Assembly: GCA_031549345.1 (NCBI GenBank)
Contig: JAVBPY010000009.1
Location: forward strand, 100,733-164,732
Origin: CASFRF01 sp031549345
GTDB lineage: Bacteria; Verrucomicrobiota; Lentisphaeria; Victivallales; Victivallaceae
Direction: 5' to 3'
DNA: 64,000 nt
Shown: one piece after another, positions 1-8,714 of the stretch
Layout of the letters: the number at the start of each line of letters is the position of its first letter
How positions within the stretch are numbered: the stretch's first letter is position 1
Notes under the pieces: generated by a model
Told to the model about the DNA's origin: nothing
The model's database searches: none
The model's input: the letters and a program-made list of their open reading frames with translations, nothing else
Translations under genes and position numbers: made by a program

Positions 1-569
1 CCATCTACATCGCCCGCGTTTCCCCCTTCAAGCGCCACGCCCTGACAGCAAACATCCGTTCTTTGCGTCTGATCGGCGCCCATAATCCCAAGGAACAAAA
101 GTACGTGGATGACATGCTGGAGCTCCTGAAATACGCCGCGTACAAAGAAAAAGTTTCCGCCTCCCGCATTCCTGCGGAAATCGCATCCGCGCGTTGCGGA
201 CTGTGTCTTTCGGCGGAAGAGGGCGCCATGTTCGTAAGTGCGGAATACCTCCTCTGCGGAATTCCTGTCGTGAATACGCCGAACATCGGCGGACGCGACT
301 ACCTCATCCCCGATTTTGCCGTTCAAACGGTGGAGCCGACTCCGGAGGCCGTTGCCGCCGCGGTGGAAGTCTTCTGCAAAAACCCGCCGGAGCCGCAAAA
401 AATTCGTGCGGCGACACTGGAAAAAATGCAGACATCACGCGCGGTTCTTCGCGCCCTTCTCCGGGAAATTCTTCCGGATGCGGATACTATCCGCCTTCCT
501 CACAAGCTGGCCCTTCGCTGCACGCGAATGCCCTGGGTGAATTTCTTTCACGGCTTGAAGCGCGGATAA
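1..569 (+). CDS. Glycosyltransferase, GT4-like (5'-truncated by window edge)
   Basis: The frame is open from the left edge (first full codon at base 3), so the real start lies outside; about 188 codons are visible. It opens with YIARVSPFKRH, the usual entry to the C-terminal Rossmann half of GT-B glycosyltransferases, and continues with SAEEGAMFVSAEYLLCG, an E-x7-E nucleotide-sugar binding motif, then GIPVVNT. These are family hallmarks of GT4 enzymes, which transfer a sugar from a nucleotide donor at the cytoplasmic face. The tail after residue 150 is basic and may touch the membrane. It converges on the pyruvyl transferase gene with a 21-base gap and is the only plus-strand gene of the polysaccharide locus seen here. 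Donor and acceptor cannot be told. Confidence 0.8.
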   Translation, partial: IYIARVSPFKRHALTANIRSLRLIGAHNPKEQKYVDDMLELLKYAAYKEKVSASRIPAEIASARCGLCLSAEEGAMFVSAEYLLCGIPVVNTPNIGGRDYLIPDFAVQTVEPTPEAVAAAVEVFCKNPPEPQKIRAATLEKMQTSRAVLRALLREILPDADTIRLPHKLALRCTRMPWVNFFHGLKRG

Positions 570-571
570 AA

Positions 572-589
572 CGCCGCAGTCATTCGGCG
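572..589 (-). terminator. Possible terminator of the polysaccharide operon
   Basis: Read on the minus strand, CGCCG, an 8-base loop and CGGCG are followed by TTTTATCC. It sits directly after the stop codon of the pyruvyl transferase gene, between two convergent genes. The 5-bp stem is short, so the call is tentative. Confidence 0.35.
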
Positions 590-590
590 A

Positions 591-1790
591 TCAGGAAGAG
601 AGAACGTTTCGGAGCACGTCTTCGGCATCCGCAAGACGTTTCAGCATCGCTTCCCGAACCGCAGCCGCATTGGCGCAAAACGCAGCGTCCCCTTCCAGGA
701 AACGAGGCACCTCCTTGCTGAGGGCCACGTAATCCGGCGCTTCGGTACTTCCGCAGGTGGGAAGCCCAAACGCGGCAAGCGACGTCGTAATCTTGCTCCC
801 GCGCGCGATGCCGATCCCCGGCACCAGGCGATTCAGGCCGAGAATCATTAAATGAAGACGGCTTGCCACGACCAACTGGCATTGCCCCACCACCGTCTGT
901 ACCTCTTCCGGTTCATGGAATCCGGCCAGAAGCAGCGAGCGTTCCGGGCGCGCAAACATCTTTTGAAGACGCGCCATAAGTTCATAGTCAGTGCGCGGAT
1001 TCATGGGAATCATTACCCACAAAATACGCGCATCCTCCTTTGCCTTCTCCTCCATCCAACGTGCCATGGCGGCAAGGTCCCGCACGGGACTTTGTGCCGA
1101 AATGCACAAGGCGATGCGTTTTTCCGCCGCAGCAAAGCGCTGCGCCTCTTCTTCGGAGGCCCACGGCAATTGGGAAACCCCCTCCAACAAAATAGCGGAA
1201 TCGGCCCCGACGCGCGCGTCGGGGAAAGGAGCGCATTTTCGAAGTTCCGCAAGAGAATCCGCGTCGCGCAGCACAATCAATTTGCATGTGCTTAATTCAC
1301 GGGCGATCACCTGGCGGATCTCCGCCGCCAAATATTTTTCCCAGCGGGGCAGAAGGTCAAATCCGAAAGCGCGACGCACAAAATCGCAAAGCATTTTCTT
1401 CTTGCCGCGAATGGTGAAAAAAGCGGGATTGAACGTGTCGTTCATCCCGACATTCCAGACAATCGTTTTCACTCCGCCGCGCCGCGCTCCTTCAAGAAGA
1501 CGGCAGCCCATCGCGGGATAATCCGACAGTCCCGTCGCTCCCGCCCAAACAAACCAATCGAAATCTTTGACAATTTCATCAAAGCCATCGATCGTAAGTG
1601 CCGGATCAAAACCATACGCGGGGAATGTTTTCACGCCGAATTTCCGTTCCGTCCCCTCCCTGTCGCGCGTACAAACCGCCAGTTCCGCCTCCGGCGCACA
1701 GCGTCGGAAAATACCGATCACGCAAGCAAGAATCGCCTCATCCCCAATGTTTTCACATCCCAACGGAATTCCGCCCAAAAGAATTTTCAT
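591..1790 (-). CDS. Polysaccharide pyruvyl transferase family protein (CsaB-like)
   Basis: The 399-residue protein starts MKILLGGIPLGCENIGDEAI; the G-x-x-N-x-GDEAI signature at residues 11-20 marks the polysaccharide pyruvyl transferase family, and SRLHLMILGL near residue 315 followed by VPGIGIARGSK matches its conserved C-terminal donor-binding half. Members move a ketal pyruvate from phosphoenolpyruvate onto a sugar of an envelope polysaccharide. No signal peptide or membrane segment is seen, so it acts in the cytoplasm. Its ATG overlaps the stop of the Wzy-like gene by 4 bases (ATGA), so the two are translationally coupled and it is the last gene of the operon. The family call is firm, the modified sugar unknown. 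Confidence 0.88.
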   Translation of the reverse strand: MKILLGGIPLGCENIGDEAILACVIGIFRRCAPEAELAVCTRDREGTERKFGVKTFPAYGFDPALTIDGFDEIVKDFDWFVWAGATGLSDYPAMGCRLLEGARRGGVKTIVWNVGMNDTFNPAFFTIRGKKKMLCDFVRRAFGFDLLPRWEKYLAAEIRQVIARELSTCKLIVLRDADSLAELRKCAPFPDARVGADSAILLEGVSQLPWASEEEAQRFAAAEKRIALCISAQSPVRDLAAMARWMEEKAKEDARILWVMIPMNPRTDYELMARLQKMFARPERSLLLAGFHEPEEVQTVVGQCQLVVASRLHLMILGLNRLVPGIGIARGSKITTSLAAFGLPTCGSTEAPDYVALSKEVPRFLEGDAAFCANAAAVREAMLKRLADAEDVLRNVLSS

Positions 1791-3133
1791 GCCTGTACCA
1801 CCTTTTTAGGAGGCGCCGGAATGGAGTTTCTGCTTTTCCAGATAACCGCAATCAGCGCAAACATCAACATCGTCAAATAAAAATTTCCGTACTGTTTAAG
1901 GCTCCACTCCATCGTCGATTGAATATAGTTCGACGTCAGTCCGCAAAATATGCCGAGAATCATCCCGAAGCACGGCCTCTTCCGTAACGCGAAAACGCCC
2001 CGGAGCGCCATGATATAGTAATACCAGAACCAGACCAGAAGGGCAACCAGCCCCCCCCAGCCGCATTCCGCGGCGACGAGGAGATAGATGGTTTCCACAA
2101 TACCGCCCGAGTGGGGCGTTTCGTCGGTAACACGTACCGATGCGAACATTTCCGCGGCGTATTCGTTGCCCGGCCCCGAATATTCGCTGAAATTGTTGGC
2201 GCCGACGCCAAGCTTGAATTGGTTCGCCATACGTGTCGCCGCCAGAGCCAAAAAGATACGCGTATTTTTGGAGGCCTCCGGCGCCCGCTCAAAGCGGTGA
2301 ATAATACGCGGCGCGGCGATCATGAGAAGAATCCCCCCCACAATAGCTCCCGTCAGAATAAATCCAACCTTACGCGAAGTAAGTCCGTTCAAAAAGACGG
2401 AACCGATTGTAACCAGCCCAAGTCCCCCCGCATAACAAATAAGCCCTCCTCGCGAATAGGTAAAAATGGAGAGCGCAATCCCGGCGACGGATGTAAAACT
2501 TAAAAGTACCATCTGTGCCTTGCTTATCTTCTCGTTCAGGAGAACGCCGAGAATCACCGCACCGCACACGGCGATGTACAGCGAAAGAGAGTTCTGGTGG
2601 GGCATTGTGCTCGGGATCTGGTAATACCCTCCCTTGATGTACTTCTGGTACAATCCATAGAGGAACATGAAGATGACGATCCCGCAGATAGAGTAGATCA
2701 CGGACCAGAGATTGCGGCTGTTCAATAAAAAATTGTAGGCCGCCAGAAAAAAGATGAACATCCAGAACATCTTTACAACTTCAAAGCCCCATTGCGGTAC
2801 CCACATGGCATTGACAACGGAAAGGATGATCATGAACATATAGAGAAAATACGCCCAGGATCCCGCGGGAAAAAAGACTCTCTTGCTCCTTGAATCCAGC
2901 CAGGTCCCGCCAAGTACAATGCAGGCGAAAATGTCCACCATCGACAACGCGAAGCCGCGTGCCGTACCGGTCCACAGCGGCATGGGCGCGATGTGAATCA
3001 TCTGCATCCAGCAGGTAAAAAACAACATTCCCACAAACGCAAACGTCCGAACCCTCATGTTGTGCGACGCCAACAAGCTGCCCACAGGAATGATCACAAG
3101 AAAAATCAGGCAGAATGCGAGCGCCTTAAACAT
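1787..3133 (-). CDS. O-antigen ligase / Wzy-type polymerase family membrane protein
   Basis: A 448-residue, strongly hydrophobic protein with about ten to twelve predicted membrane helices. The longest hydrophilic loop, around residues 300-345, contains GANNFSEYSGPG and ETPHSGGIVETIYLL, which fits the periplasmic loop of the O-antigen ligase (WaaL/Wzy_C) family where a conserved histidine precedes a helix ending in a glycine-rich stretch (ECGWGG). Such proteins polymerise or ligate undecaprenyl-linked glycan in the periplasm. Position between the Wza-like exporter and the pyruvyl transferase supports polymerase. Sequence alone does not separate polymerase from ligase. Confidence 0.82.
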   Translation of the reverse strand: MFKALAFCLIFLVIIPVGSLLASHNMRVRTFAFVGMLFFTCWMQMIHIAPMPLWTGTARGFALSMVDIFACIVLGGTWLDSRSKRVFFPAGSWAYFLYMFMIILSVVNAMWVPQWGFEVVKMFWMFIFFLAAYNFLLNSRNLWSVIYSICGIVIFMFLYGLYQKYIKGGYYQIPSTMPHQNSLSLYIAVCGAVILGVLLNEKISKAQMVLLSFTSVAGIALSIFTYSRGGLICYAGGLGLVTIGSVFLNGLTSRKVGFILTGAIVGGILLMIAAPRIIHRFERAPEASKNTRIFLALAATRMANQFKLGVGANNFSEYSGPGNEYAAEMFASVRVTDETPHSGGIVETIYLLVAAECGWGGLVALLVWFWYYYIMALRGVFALRKRPCFGMILGIFCGLTSNYIQSTMEWSLKQYGNFYLTMLMFALIAVIWKSRNSIPAPPKKVVQA

Positions 3134-3139
3134 GGGGTG

Positions 3140-4183
3140 CTAATTCCAGTAGTTAATGTAGCCGCTCGGATTCCCGAAAGGACCGGCCATCATATTGATC
3201 GACTGGAGAGTCGGCATGATTTTACGTACCATAATGTTCCACTCGGACAAACCGTCCGGCGGGAAATAAATGATATCGTTGGCCTTCAGAGGGAAGTCCA
3301 TGGTTTCGCCGAGGAGCATTTTCTTGACATTGACCACGTAGACCTTCGGGTTCCGCATCCCCCCGCGGATGATTCGCACGTCGGCGCTGTGGGTCTCACG
3401 CAAACCGCGGGCAAAAGGAATCGCCTGAAGAAGCGTCATGCCTTCCTTGAACCCGACGTATGTCGGCTGCATCACCTCGCCGAGCAAAGCCACGTTGCTG
3501 TTCATCGTGGAAGGAATGTAGATATAATCGCGATTCTTCAGCGGGATATTGTGCAACGGGTCGCCTTCCAACAAGGCCTTTGTAAAGTCCACAGGCAAAA
3601 TTTCGCCGTCACGCGAAATATAAGCATTATCCAAATCCGCCAACTCCACCGTCGACCCATGGAAAAGGCCCTGTGCAAAACCGCGCGCTTCCGCAATGGC
3701 CTCGATCAAGCGCGTCTTACCGATCGAAATTGGATAAATCCCCGGATAATTCACGCGCCCGACAATTGTGTAGTTGTAACCGTTGATACGGTAGGGAATC
3801 AACGAAATGATCGGATTCCGCAAAAATTCGCTCAATTTTTCACGCATCAAATCCGTCGCTTCCACCAGCGTGAGGCCGCCGACGCAAACCGGTCCAATCA
3901 AAGGAGCGCTCAAGTAACCGTCCGGAGTAACAATGATCTGGAGCTGCGCCAACTCCGGATGTTCGTACACCGAAATATTGAACTGGTCGCCGGGGTTAAT
4001 CAGATACGGCGACGTATCGGGCTTGTGAAGCTCCTTGAGCCGTTCCGTAATGTCGTCCTGGTTGTTCGGTTCCACAGGAATGACATTGTAACGATTCGGA
4101 ACGCTCCAGGGAGCGAAAGTCCTCGATGTGCACCCGGCGCCCAGAAGAAGCACCGCCAATGCGGAAAATAAAAACTTCATCAT
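3140..4183 (-). CDS. Polysaccharide export lipoprotein, Wza/GumB-like
   Basis: 347 residues beginning with a lipoprotein signal peptide, lipobox LGAGC with the lipidated cysteine at residue 18. Residues about 55-130 (SPYLINPGDQFNISVYEHPE and following) are the Poly_export domain, and YTIVGRVNYPGIYPI near 185 and VALLGEVMQPTYVGF near 235 begin SLBB domains. Wza-type proteins form the outer-membrane channel for capsule or exopolysaccharide. The ATG overlaps the stop of the Wzz-like gene by 4 bases and the Wzy-like gene follows 6 bases after its stop, as expected for a Wzy-dependent export operon. Membrane anchoring by the lipid is predicted, not shown. Confidence 0.92.
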   Translation of the reverse strand: MMKFLFSALAVLLLGAGCTSRTFAPWSVPNRYNVIPVEPNNQDDITERLKELHKPDTSPYLINPGDQFNISVYEHPELAQLQIIVTPDGYLSAPLIGPVCVGGLTLVEATDLMREKLSEFLRNPIISLIPYRINGYNYTIVGRVNYPGIYPISIGKTRLIEAIAEARGFAQGLFHGSTVELADLDNAYISRDGEILPVDFTKALLEGDPLHNIPLKNRDYIYIPSTMNSNVALLGEVMQPTYVGFKEGMTLLQAIPFARGLRETHSADVRIIRGGMRNPKVYVVNVKKMLLGETMDFPLKANDIIYFPPDGLSEWNIMVRKIMPTLQSINMMAGPFGNPSGYINYWN

Positions 4184-6153
4184 AAGAGAAAACCCCTCTT
4201 GGATTCCTTCTTCATATTATAGAGAACGCTGAACATTTTTCCGCGCTTATCGGCGCCAAGACGATCAATGATCTTAAGCATATTCATCTTGGATGTTTTG
4301 CCAGCACATGCCGGCAGAATCAACATGTCCGCGAAATCGAACATATCGGAGAAAAGCTGCCAATGTTTTTCCGGCGCGAACGTTTCCCAAAGAATCACAT
4401 CGTAGCCGCTCATCGCCTCCCGGAACGTTTCGAGCTGCGGCAACGAGGGAGGAGTGAGAAACGCCAGGTCGTTCAAATGGAAATAGAGGGGCTGCTCATG
4501 ATTTCCCGCGGGAAGCTCATCGCCAAAACCGTAGACCATGTCGTTGATAAGGTACTTGGACTGCGTGGAGCTATCGGCCACATCCGCGTCCTTGATGACT
4601 TTGTAATTCAAGCTCTCTTTCACATAGAGAATTTCAAGGATATCCTTGAAGACGGTTTCGTCCATCTGCGTTTGCGCATCCGGCGCGGCGATCAGAACAA
4701 CGACAGGCCGGCGCGACTTCGGTTCCAGATAATTGCGCGCCGAGGTAACAACCTCCTGAAGCGCACTGTAGTAGCTCGCACGAATATCCACGCTGAAAAC
4801 CGGGAGAATTCCCAGAACGCGCAAATGCAACGCCTTTGTGATATCCACCTTGTTCCGGACCGTAAGGTTGAGAAGTTCGAGGAAGAGAACGATGAAGACA
4901 CCGAGTCCACTCCCGAAAAGCGCCCCGATGGCCGCGAACAAAAAAAGCTGACGAGGAATCGGTTCTTTCGGCGGCTGCGCATTCTCGTACGTAACCACGT
5001 CCGTATAGGAGCGCGCCATGAACTGTTTCAAACTCAAATGAAGCGCTTCCTTCTGAAGGAGCAAATCCTTCTTTTGCGCAATTTGCTCACGGAGCAAATT
5101 CATCTGCGGCGTGAGGACGTCCATCAGTTCCTTCTGACCACGCAACGCGGTCAATTTTTCTTCACCGTCTGCGGTATCGGAACCTCCCGTGGCGGAATAT
5201 TCCCCACGGACGCTCATGCTGGCATATTCCGCTTTGACGCGGGTCAACTCGCTTTGCAGCGTGACATACTCGGGATTCGGTCCTTTGACCTCTTTGGAAA
5301 GCGTGTCGTTGTTTTGCGCCGCCTCTTTTTCGAGGGCCGCCACAAGTTTACGCTGGTTTTCGACAATGGGATTTTTATCCGTATACGTCTGAAGATGCGA
5401 TTGGAGGAGGAGGCGTTCGTTCGCCAAACGCTTATCCCCGGAAGGATCGCGCTCGGTATACATCACCTTTTCCGCCGGCGTATTTTTCAGCTGGTTTTCC
5501 AATTCATCAATCCGCCTCTTGGTGGCGGTGCGGTAAAACTCGCCGAGGAGAAGGCGGTGCTTTGCAATATCACCCTTGAGTTCGGCGATATGCGCCTCAC
5601 TCCCCTTCAAGGTTGCCTCGGTACTCTTCTGAACCATTTTCTCGTACTCGGCGATAAAAGACTTCGCCACCGCATTGGCCATATCCGCCGAAAGCTGCGG
5701 ATCCTTGGACACCGCCGAAATAAAGAAATAGTTGGAATTCTTCTCCGCGCGGCGGACGTCGATGCTGTTGTACATCTGGCTGTGATCCAGATCAAGATTC
5801 AGGAGCCGGGCGGCGGCCATCAAACAGGCGTGCCCGCGAATCATATTGAACATCACGTTCATCTGCATCGGGCTGTAGTTGATCGGAAGATCGCTGTGGC
5901 GAATATCGGCGACCTCCTGGCGCACCATGGCGCAACTGCTCGTATACAATCTGGGCGAGCGGTACAAACGGTACCCCAGCGACGCGCCCGAACCCAGAAT
6001 CAACAGTAGAAGAATAACCCACCAGCGGCGCAGTAGTGCGCGATACCAGCAACTGACATCGCGAATTAACACATCCATGCGATTGATGCTTTTAGGGTCG
6101 AGAACAACTTCCGTTTTCACAGAAGGAATCTCTCCGGTTTTGCCCAAGTTCAT
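4180..6153 (-). CDS. Wzz/GumC-like chain-length determinant with degenerate kinase domain
   Basis: A Wzz-type inner-membrane protein: a helix near residues 43-61 (WWVILLLLILGSG), a long periplasmic part with coiled coils (residues about 130-370), a second helix near 405-430 (FLFAAIGALFGSGLGVFIVL), then a cytoplasmic domain of about 220 residues. Related BY-kinases carry a Walker A loop at the equivalent place; here VVVLIAAPDAQTQMDETVF has no GxxxxGK[ST], and the C-terminus has no tyrosine cluster, so catalysis is unlikely. I chose ATG 6153 (MNLGKTGE) because AAGGGGAAATAGGG stands just before it and it lies after the upstream stop; a start at 6207 would overlap that gene by 40 bases. It would set chain length and dock the Wza-like exporter. 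Confidence 0.85.
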   Translation of the reverse strand: MNLGKTGEIPSVKTEVVLDPKSINRMDVLIRDVSCWYRALLRRWWVILLLLILGSGASLGYRLYRSPRLYTSSCAMVRQEVADIRHSDLPINYSPMQMNVMFNMIRGHACLMAAARLLNLDLDHSQMYNSIDVRRAEKNSNYFFISAVSKDPQLSADMANAVAKSFIAEYEKMVQKSTEATLKGSEAHIAELKGDIAKHRLLLGEFYRTATKRRIDELENQLKNTPAEKVMYTERDPSGDKRLANERLLLQSHLQTYTDKNPIVENQRKLVAALEKEAAQNNDTLSKEVKGPNPEYVTLQSELTRVKAEYASMSVRGEYSATGGSDTADGEEKLTALRGQKELMDVLTPQMNLLREQIAQKKDLLLQKEALHLSLKQFMARSYTDVVTYENAQPPKEPIPRQLFLFAAIGALFGSGLGVFIVLFLELLNLTVRNKVDITKALHLRVLGILPVFSVDIRASYYSALQEVVTSARNYLEPKSRRPVVVLIAAPDAQTQMDETVFKDILEILYVKESLNYKVIKDADVADSSTQSKYLINDMVYGFGDELPAGNHEQPLYFHLNDLAFLTPPSLPQLETFREAMSGYDVILWETFAPEKHWQLFSDMFDFADMLILPACAGKTSKMNMLKIIDRLGADKRGKMFSVLYNMKKESKRGFLL

Positions 6154-6167
6154 CCCTATTTCCCCTT

Positions 6168-7559
6168 CTATGTCCGCTTCATGAAATTGCGGAACCAAAT
6201 TCCGCAAAATATCTTGATATTCAGTTTAAAATTCGTATTGTATGCATAATAGAGTTCATCCATCTCACTTTGCTGCGGATCTTTTTCACTGCCCATGTAT
6301 TCGGAATAAGAAAAAATCCCCGGCGCATAGTCCGGAAATTGCAGCAACGCGCTTGCATTGTCGGGAGTGGCCTCCATGATCCGGTTGCCGATCAAACGGA
6401 GGTGTCCCGCGACAACCAACGGAAGGAGGTGGTAACGGTCCAAACTCAACTTCCTGAAATAATACCCCGCCAAACTCCGGCTAGGCAAAAGATAAAGGTG
6501 CAACGCAAGTTTGCGCGTCCGCTGCTGATTCATGAAACAATCAATGAGCGTCGTCTTCACGCGCAAAAACGGGCGCAAAAGGAGAAAGGGGAACGTGGCG
6601 AGCACGAGCAACAGGAAAGCACAGATGCGCTGCTTCACAGGACACGGCCAATACCCCCCTTTTACCAGCTCGGTCAGAACAAATTCATCGACGATGTCCA
6701 GCGCGAGGCCGCTCGCCGGATCGATCACGTAGTTCTTGTAGACGATTTTTCCATCGAGGCCGGAGTAGCGCCCGACGTATGAATTCCCCATGATGATGGT
6801 GTTGGTTACCGTGGATTTTTCGTCAATCACCACGTTATCGCCGATGATGACACCGGGGCCCACAACCACGTCGTTGCTGAATTGAATTGAATTTCCCAGA
6901 ACGACCGGCGCACTGACTTGCGCGGTCCGGGGAATGGAAACGTTCCGCCCGATCACAAAATTCGAATGGTCGCCATAACCCGGCAGATTGTAGTTCCGGT
7001 TCTGCTCGTACACAATACGCATACACTGATGGTAGAATGTCAACAAGGAGTCCATCGGCCGGAAGGGGACGAAACCGTCGTCGTTTTCCGGAGAATCCAA
7101 TTCGAAAATCGCCGATTCCAGAAGATTTTTTCCGATCAGGAGCCACCCCTCGTCGGGGGAGGACAAAGAACCGCGCAAAACGCTTGATGCAACATGGACC
7201 GGCTCGATCTTCTCCTGGTGGTAATCCAGCCAGAGGAACCCGGACAGAATCAAAAGGTTGTCGCCGCGACAGAAGGAGATGTTCTTCTCCACAATGGACC
7301 GGAGCGAGCTATCCGGCGTTGTGGCGGCAAAGGAGATACGGATGCCGTAACGGCTCCCGTCGCCGAGCACTTCATACATTTCCTGGGACGGGTCATCCGT
7401 TACAACGCGCACATCGTTTATCTTATTCAGGATACAAAATTCGATCAAAAACTCGATGTAAGGTTTGTTCGCAAATTTAAGGAGATACGGCGGAATGCCG
7501 GGAAAGAATTCTCTTACCCAGGCCGCGTGCTTTCCAGGACAGTTGATGATGCATTTCAT
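6168..7559 (-). CDS. Nucleotidyltransferase-like / hexapeptide-repeat protein with sugar-transferase-like tail
   Basis: A 463-residue protein with three parts. Residues about 1-190 resemble a sugar-nucleotide NTP transferase (LKFANKPYIEFLIEFCI, later LLILSGFLWLD), though the usual glycine-rich GGxGTRL loop is not obvious. Residues about 195-270 form hexapeptide left-handed beta-helix turns (NVSIPRTAQVSAPVVLGNSI, VVGPGVIIGDNVVI). After a hydrophobic stretch (ICAFLLLVLATFPFLLL, near 310) the tail ends MDELYYAYNTNFKLNIKIF, like the C-terminal end of bacterial sugar transferases, but the preceding catalytic segment is missing. ATG 7559 is preferred to GTG 7574 because GGAG stands nine bases before it and it just clears the upstream stop. 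Role in the locus is likely donor supply or scaffold; enzymatic activity is uncertain. Confidence 0.7.
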   Translation of the reverse strand: MKCIINCPGKHAAWVREFFPGIPPYLLKFANKPYIEFLIEFCILNKINDVRVVTDDPSQEMYEVLGDGSRYGIRISFAATTPDSSLRSIVEKNISFCRGDNLLILSGFLWLDYHQEKIEPVHVASSVLRGSLSSPDEGWLLIGKNLLESAIFELDSPENDDGFVPFRPMDSLLTFYHQCMRIVYEQNRNYNLPGYGDHSNFVIGRNVSIPRTAQVSAPVVLGNSIQFSNDVVVGPGVIIGDNVVIDEKSTVTNTIIMGNSYVGRYSGLDGKIVYKNYVIDPASGLALDIVDEFVLTELVKGGYWPCPVKQRICAFLLLVLATFPFLLLRPFLRVKTTLIDCFMNQQRTRKLALHLYLLPSRSLAGYYFRKLSLDRYHLLPLVVAGHLRLIGNRIMEATPDNASALLQFPDYAPGIFSYSEYMGSEKDPQQSEMDELYYAYNTNFKLNIKIFCGIWFRNFMKRT

Positions 7560-7560
7560 A

Positions 7561-8310
7561 TCAGTATGCTCCACGCCCGGTGATGACCGCGGGAATGGTT
7601 TTCAGAAGAATCAGGACGTCCTTCCAAAAACTCTGGCTGCGAATGTACTCCTTATCGAGCAGAACCTGCTGCTTAAAAGGAATATCGCTGCGGCCGGAGA
7701 TCTGCCAGGTGCACGTCAGCCCCGGACGGACTTGAAGGCGTTTCCGATCCTCCAGCGTGTACAAGTCAACCTCTTGCGGGAGCGGCGGACGCGGCCCGAC
7801 AAGACTCATGTCACCGATGAGGACGTTGATAATCTGCGGAAGCTCGTCAATGCTGTATTTGCGAATGAAACGCCCGCAACGCGTAATACGCGGATCGTTC
7901 TTCATCTTGAAAATCACACCGTCGCCCGACTCGTTCTGGCGATCCAAGGCCTTCCGGCGGGCGTCCGCGTCGATGTACATCGAACGGAACTTATAGAAAT
8001 TGAAGTGACGCCCGTTGAAACCAACGCGCACCTGTCGATAAATCAACGGCCCGCGTGAATCTATCTTAATCCAGAGAACCATAAAGAAAAGAAACGGAGA
8101 AAGGAGAACCAAAAGAGCCAAACTTCCCACAATATCAATAAAACGCTTCAGGAAATAAGAACTCTTGATGGTGAACTCCCAGACACGAATCTTGAAAGCG
8201 GCCCGCGTCTTCTTGCCGGCCGCTCCCCGATTCAGGAGAAAATTCAACAACTCGTCGGACGCAACATCGTCCGGCGAAATCTTGATTCTCGTTGTCTTTT
8301 CACGCCTCAT
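7561..8310 (-). CDS. Undecaprenyl-phosphate sugar phosphotransferase (priming glycosyltransferase)
   Basis: 249 residues. After a 50-residue cytoplasmic lead comes the bacterial sugar transferase domain: KRFIDIVGSLALLVLLSP with a membrane segment near 57-80, GPLIYRQVRVGFNGR, FYKFRSMY, DPRITRCGRFIRKYSIDELP, then NVLIGDMSLVGPRPPLP and VRPGLTCTWQISGRS. All catalytic motifs of the WbaP/WcaJ/PssY-type family are present. It would transfer a sugar-1-phosphate to undecaprenyl phosphate on the cytoplasmic side and start repeat-unit synthesis. It lacks the N-terminal multi-helix region of long WcaJ forms and so is the short type. ATG has GGAG 12 bases upstream. The sugar is not predictable. Confidence 0.93.
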   Translation of the reverse strand: MRREKTTRIKISPDDVASDELLNFLLNRGAAGKKTRAAFKIRVWEFTIKSSYFLKRFIDIVGSLALLVLLSPFLFFMVLWIKIDSRGPLIYRQVRVGFNGRHFNFYKFRSMYIDADARRKALDRQNESGDGVIFKMKNDPRITRCGRFIRKYSIDELPQIINVLIGDMSLVGPRPPLPQEVDLYTLEDRKRLQVRPGLTCTWQISGRSDIPFKQQVLLDKEYIRSQSFWKDVLILLKTIPAVITGRGAY

Positions 8311-8336
8311 TGCGACACTACTCCAGATAAAAACAA

Positions 8337-8672
8337 TCAGGCGTTGCTCGCCACAACCGCAGCCTCGACACTGTCGTAAATATCAAAGATGCGATGCGCC
8401 TTGGTGATCTCGAAAATCATCCGGGGCTTGTTCTTCAAATTGGCAAGCTTCAGCGTGCCCTTGAACTCATTACAGCTCTTCAGACAGAAAACGATCACGC
8501 CAAGACCGGTACTGTCCAAATACTCAAGATTTTCCAGATCGAAAACAAAGCGGCGGTTGGTATTGAAAACTTCCAGAAACGCGGTACGCAACGATTCCGC
8601 GCTCTCCGCGGAAAGGCGACCGACAATTTCCATAATCGCCACATGATTCTCGATTCGTGTTTTTACTTCCAT
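8337..8672 (-). CDS. STAS-domain protein, anti-sigma factor antagonist-like
   Basis: 111 residues, a single STAS domain. The core reads MEVKTRIENHVAIMEIVGRL, RFVFDLENLEYLDSTGLGV and later AHRIFDIYDSVEAAV, the fold of SpoIIAA/RsbV. The serine in LDSTGLGV is the residue phosphorylated by anti-sigma kinases in the family. Such proteins switch partner binding by phosphorylation. GAGGAG lies before the ATG. It stands inside the exopolysaccharide operon between the TPR gene and the priming transferase, so it may control synthesis. No kinase is next to it; a PP2C-type phosphatase that could act on it lies 19 kb away (27749-29698). Confidence 0.9.
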   Translation of the reverse strand: MEVKTRIENHVAIMEIVGRLSAESAESLRTAFLEVFNTNRRFVFDLENLEYLDSTGLGVIVFCLKSCNEFKGTLKLANLKNKPRMIFEITKAHRIFDIYDSVEAAVVASNA

Positions 8673-8714
8673 AATCGCAACTCCTCTTTACATTATGCTA
8701 AAATCGCATTGAAT

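Noticed and set aside
2993..4171. Long plus-strand open frame opposite the Wza-like gene
   Set aside because: Runs antisense to the Wza-like gene and into the Wzy-like gene, both with strong family motifs; the translation is His/Arg-rich and has no recognisable motif.
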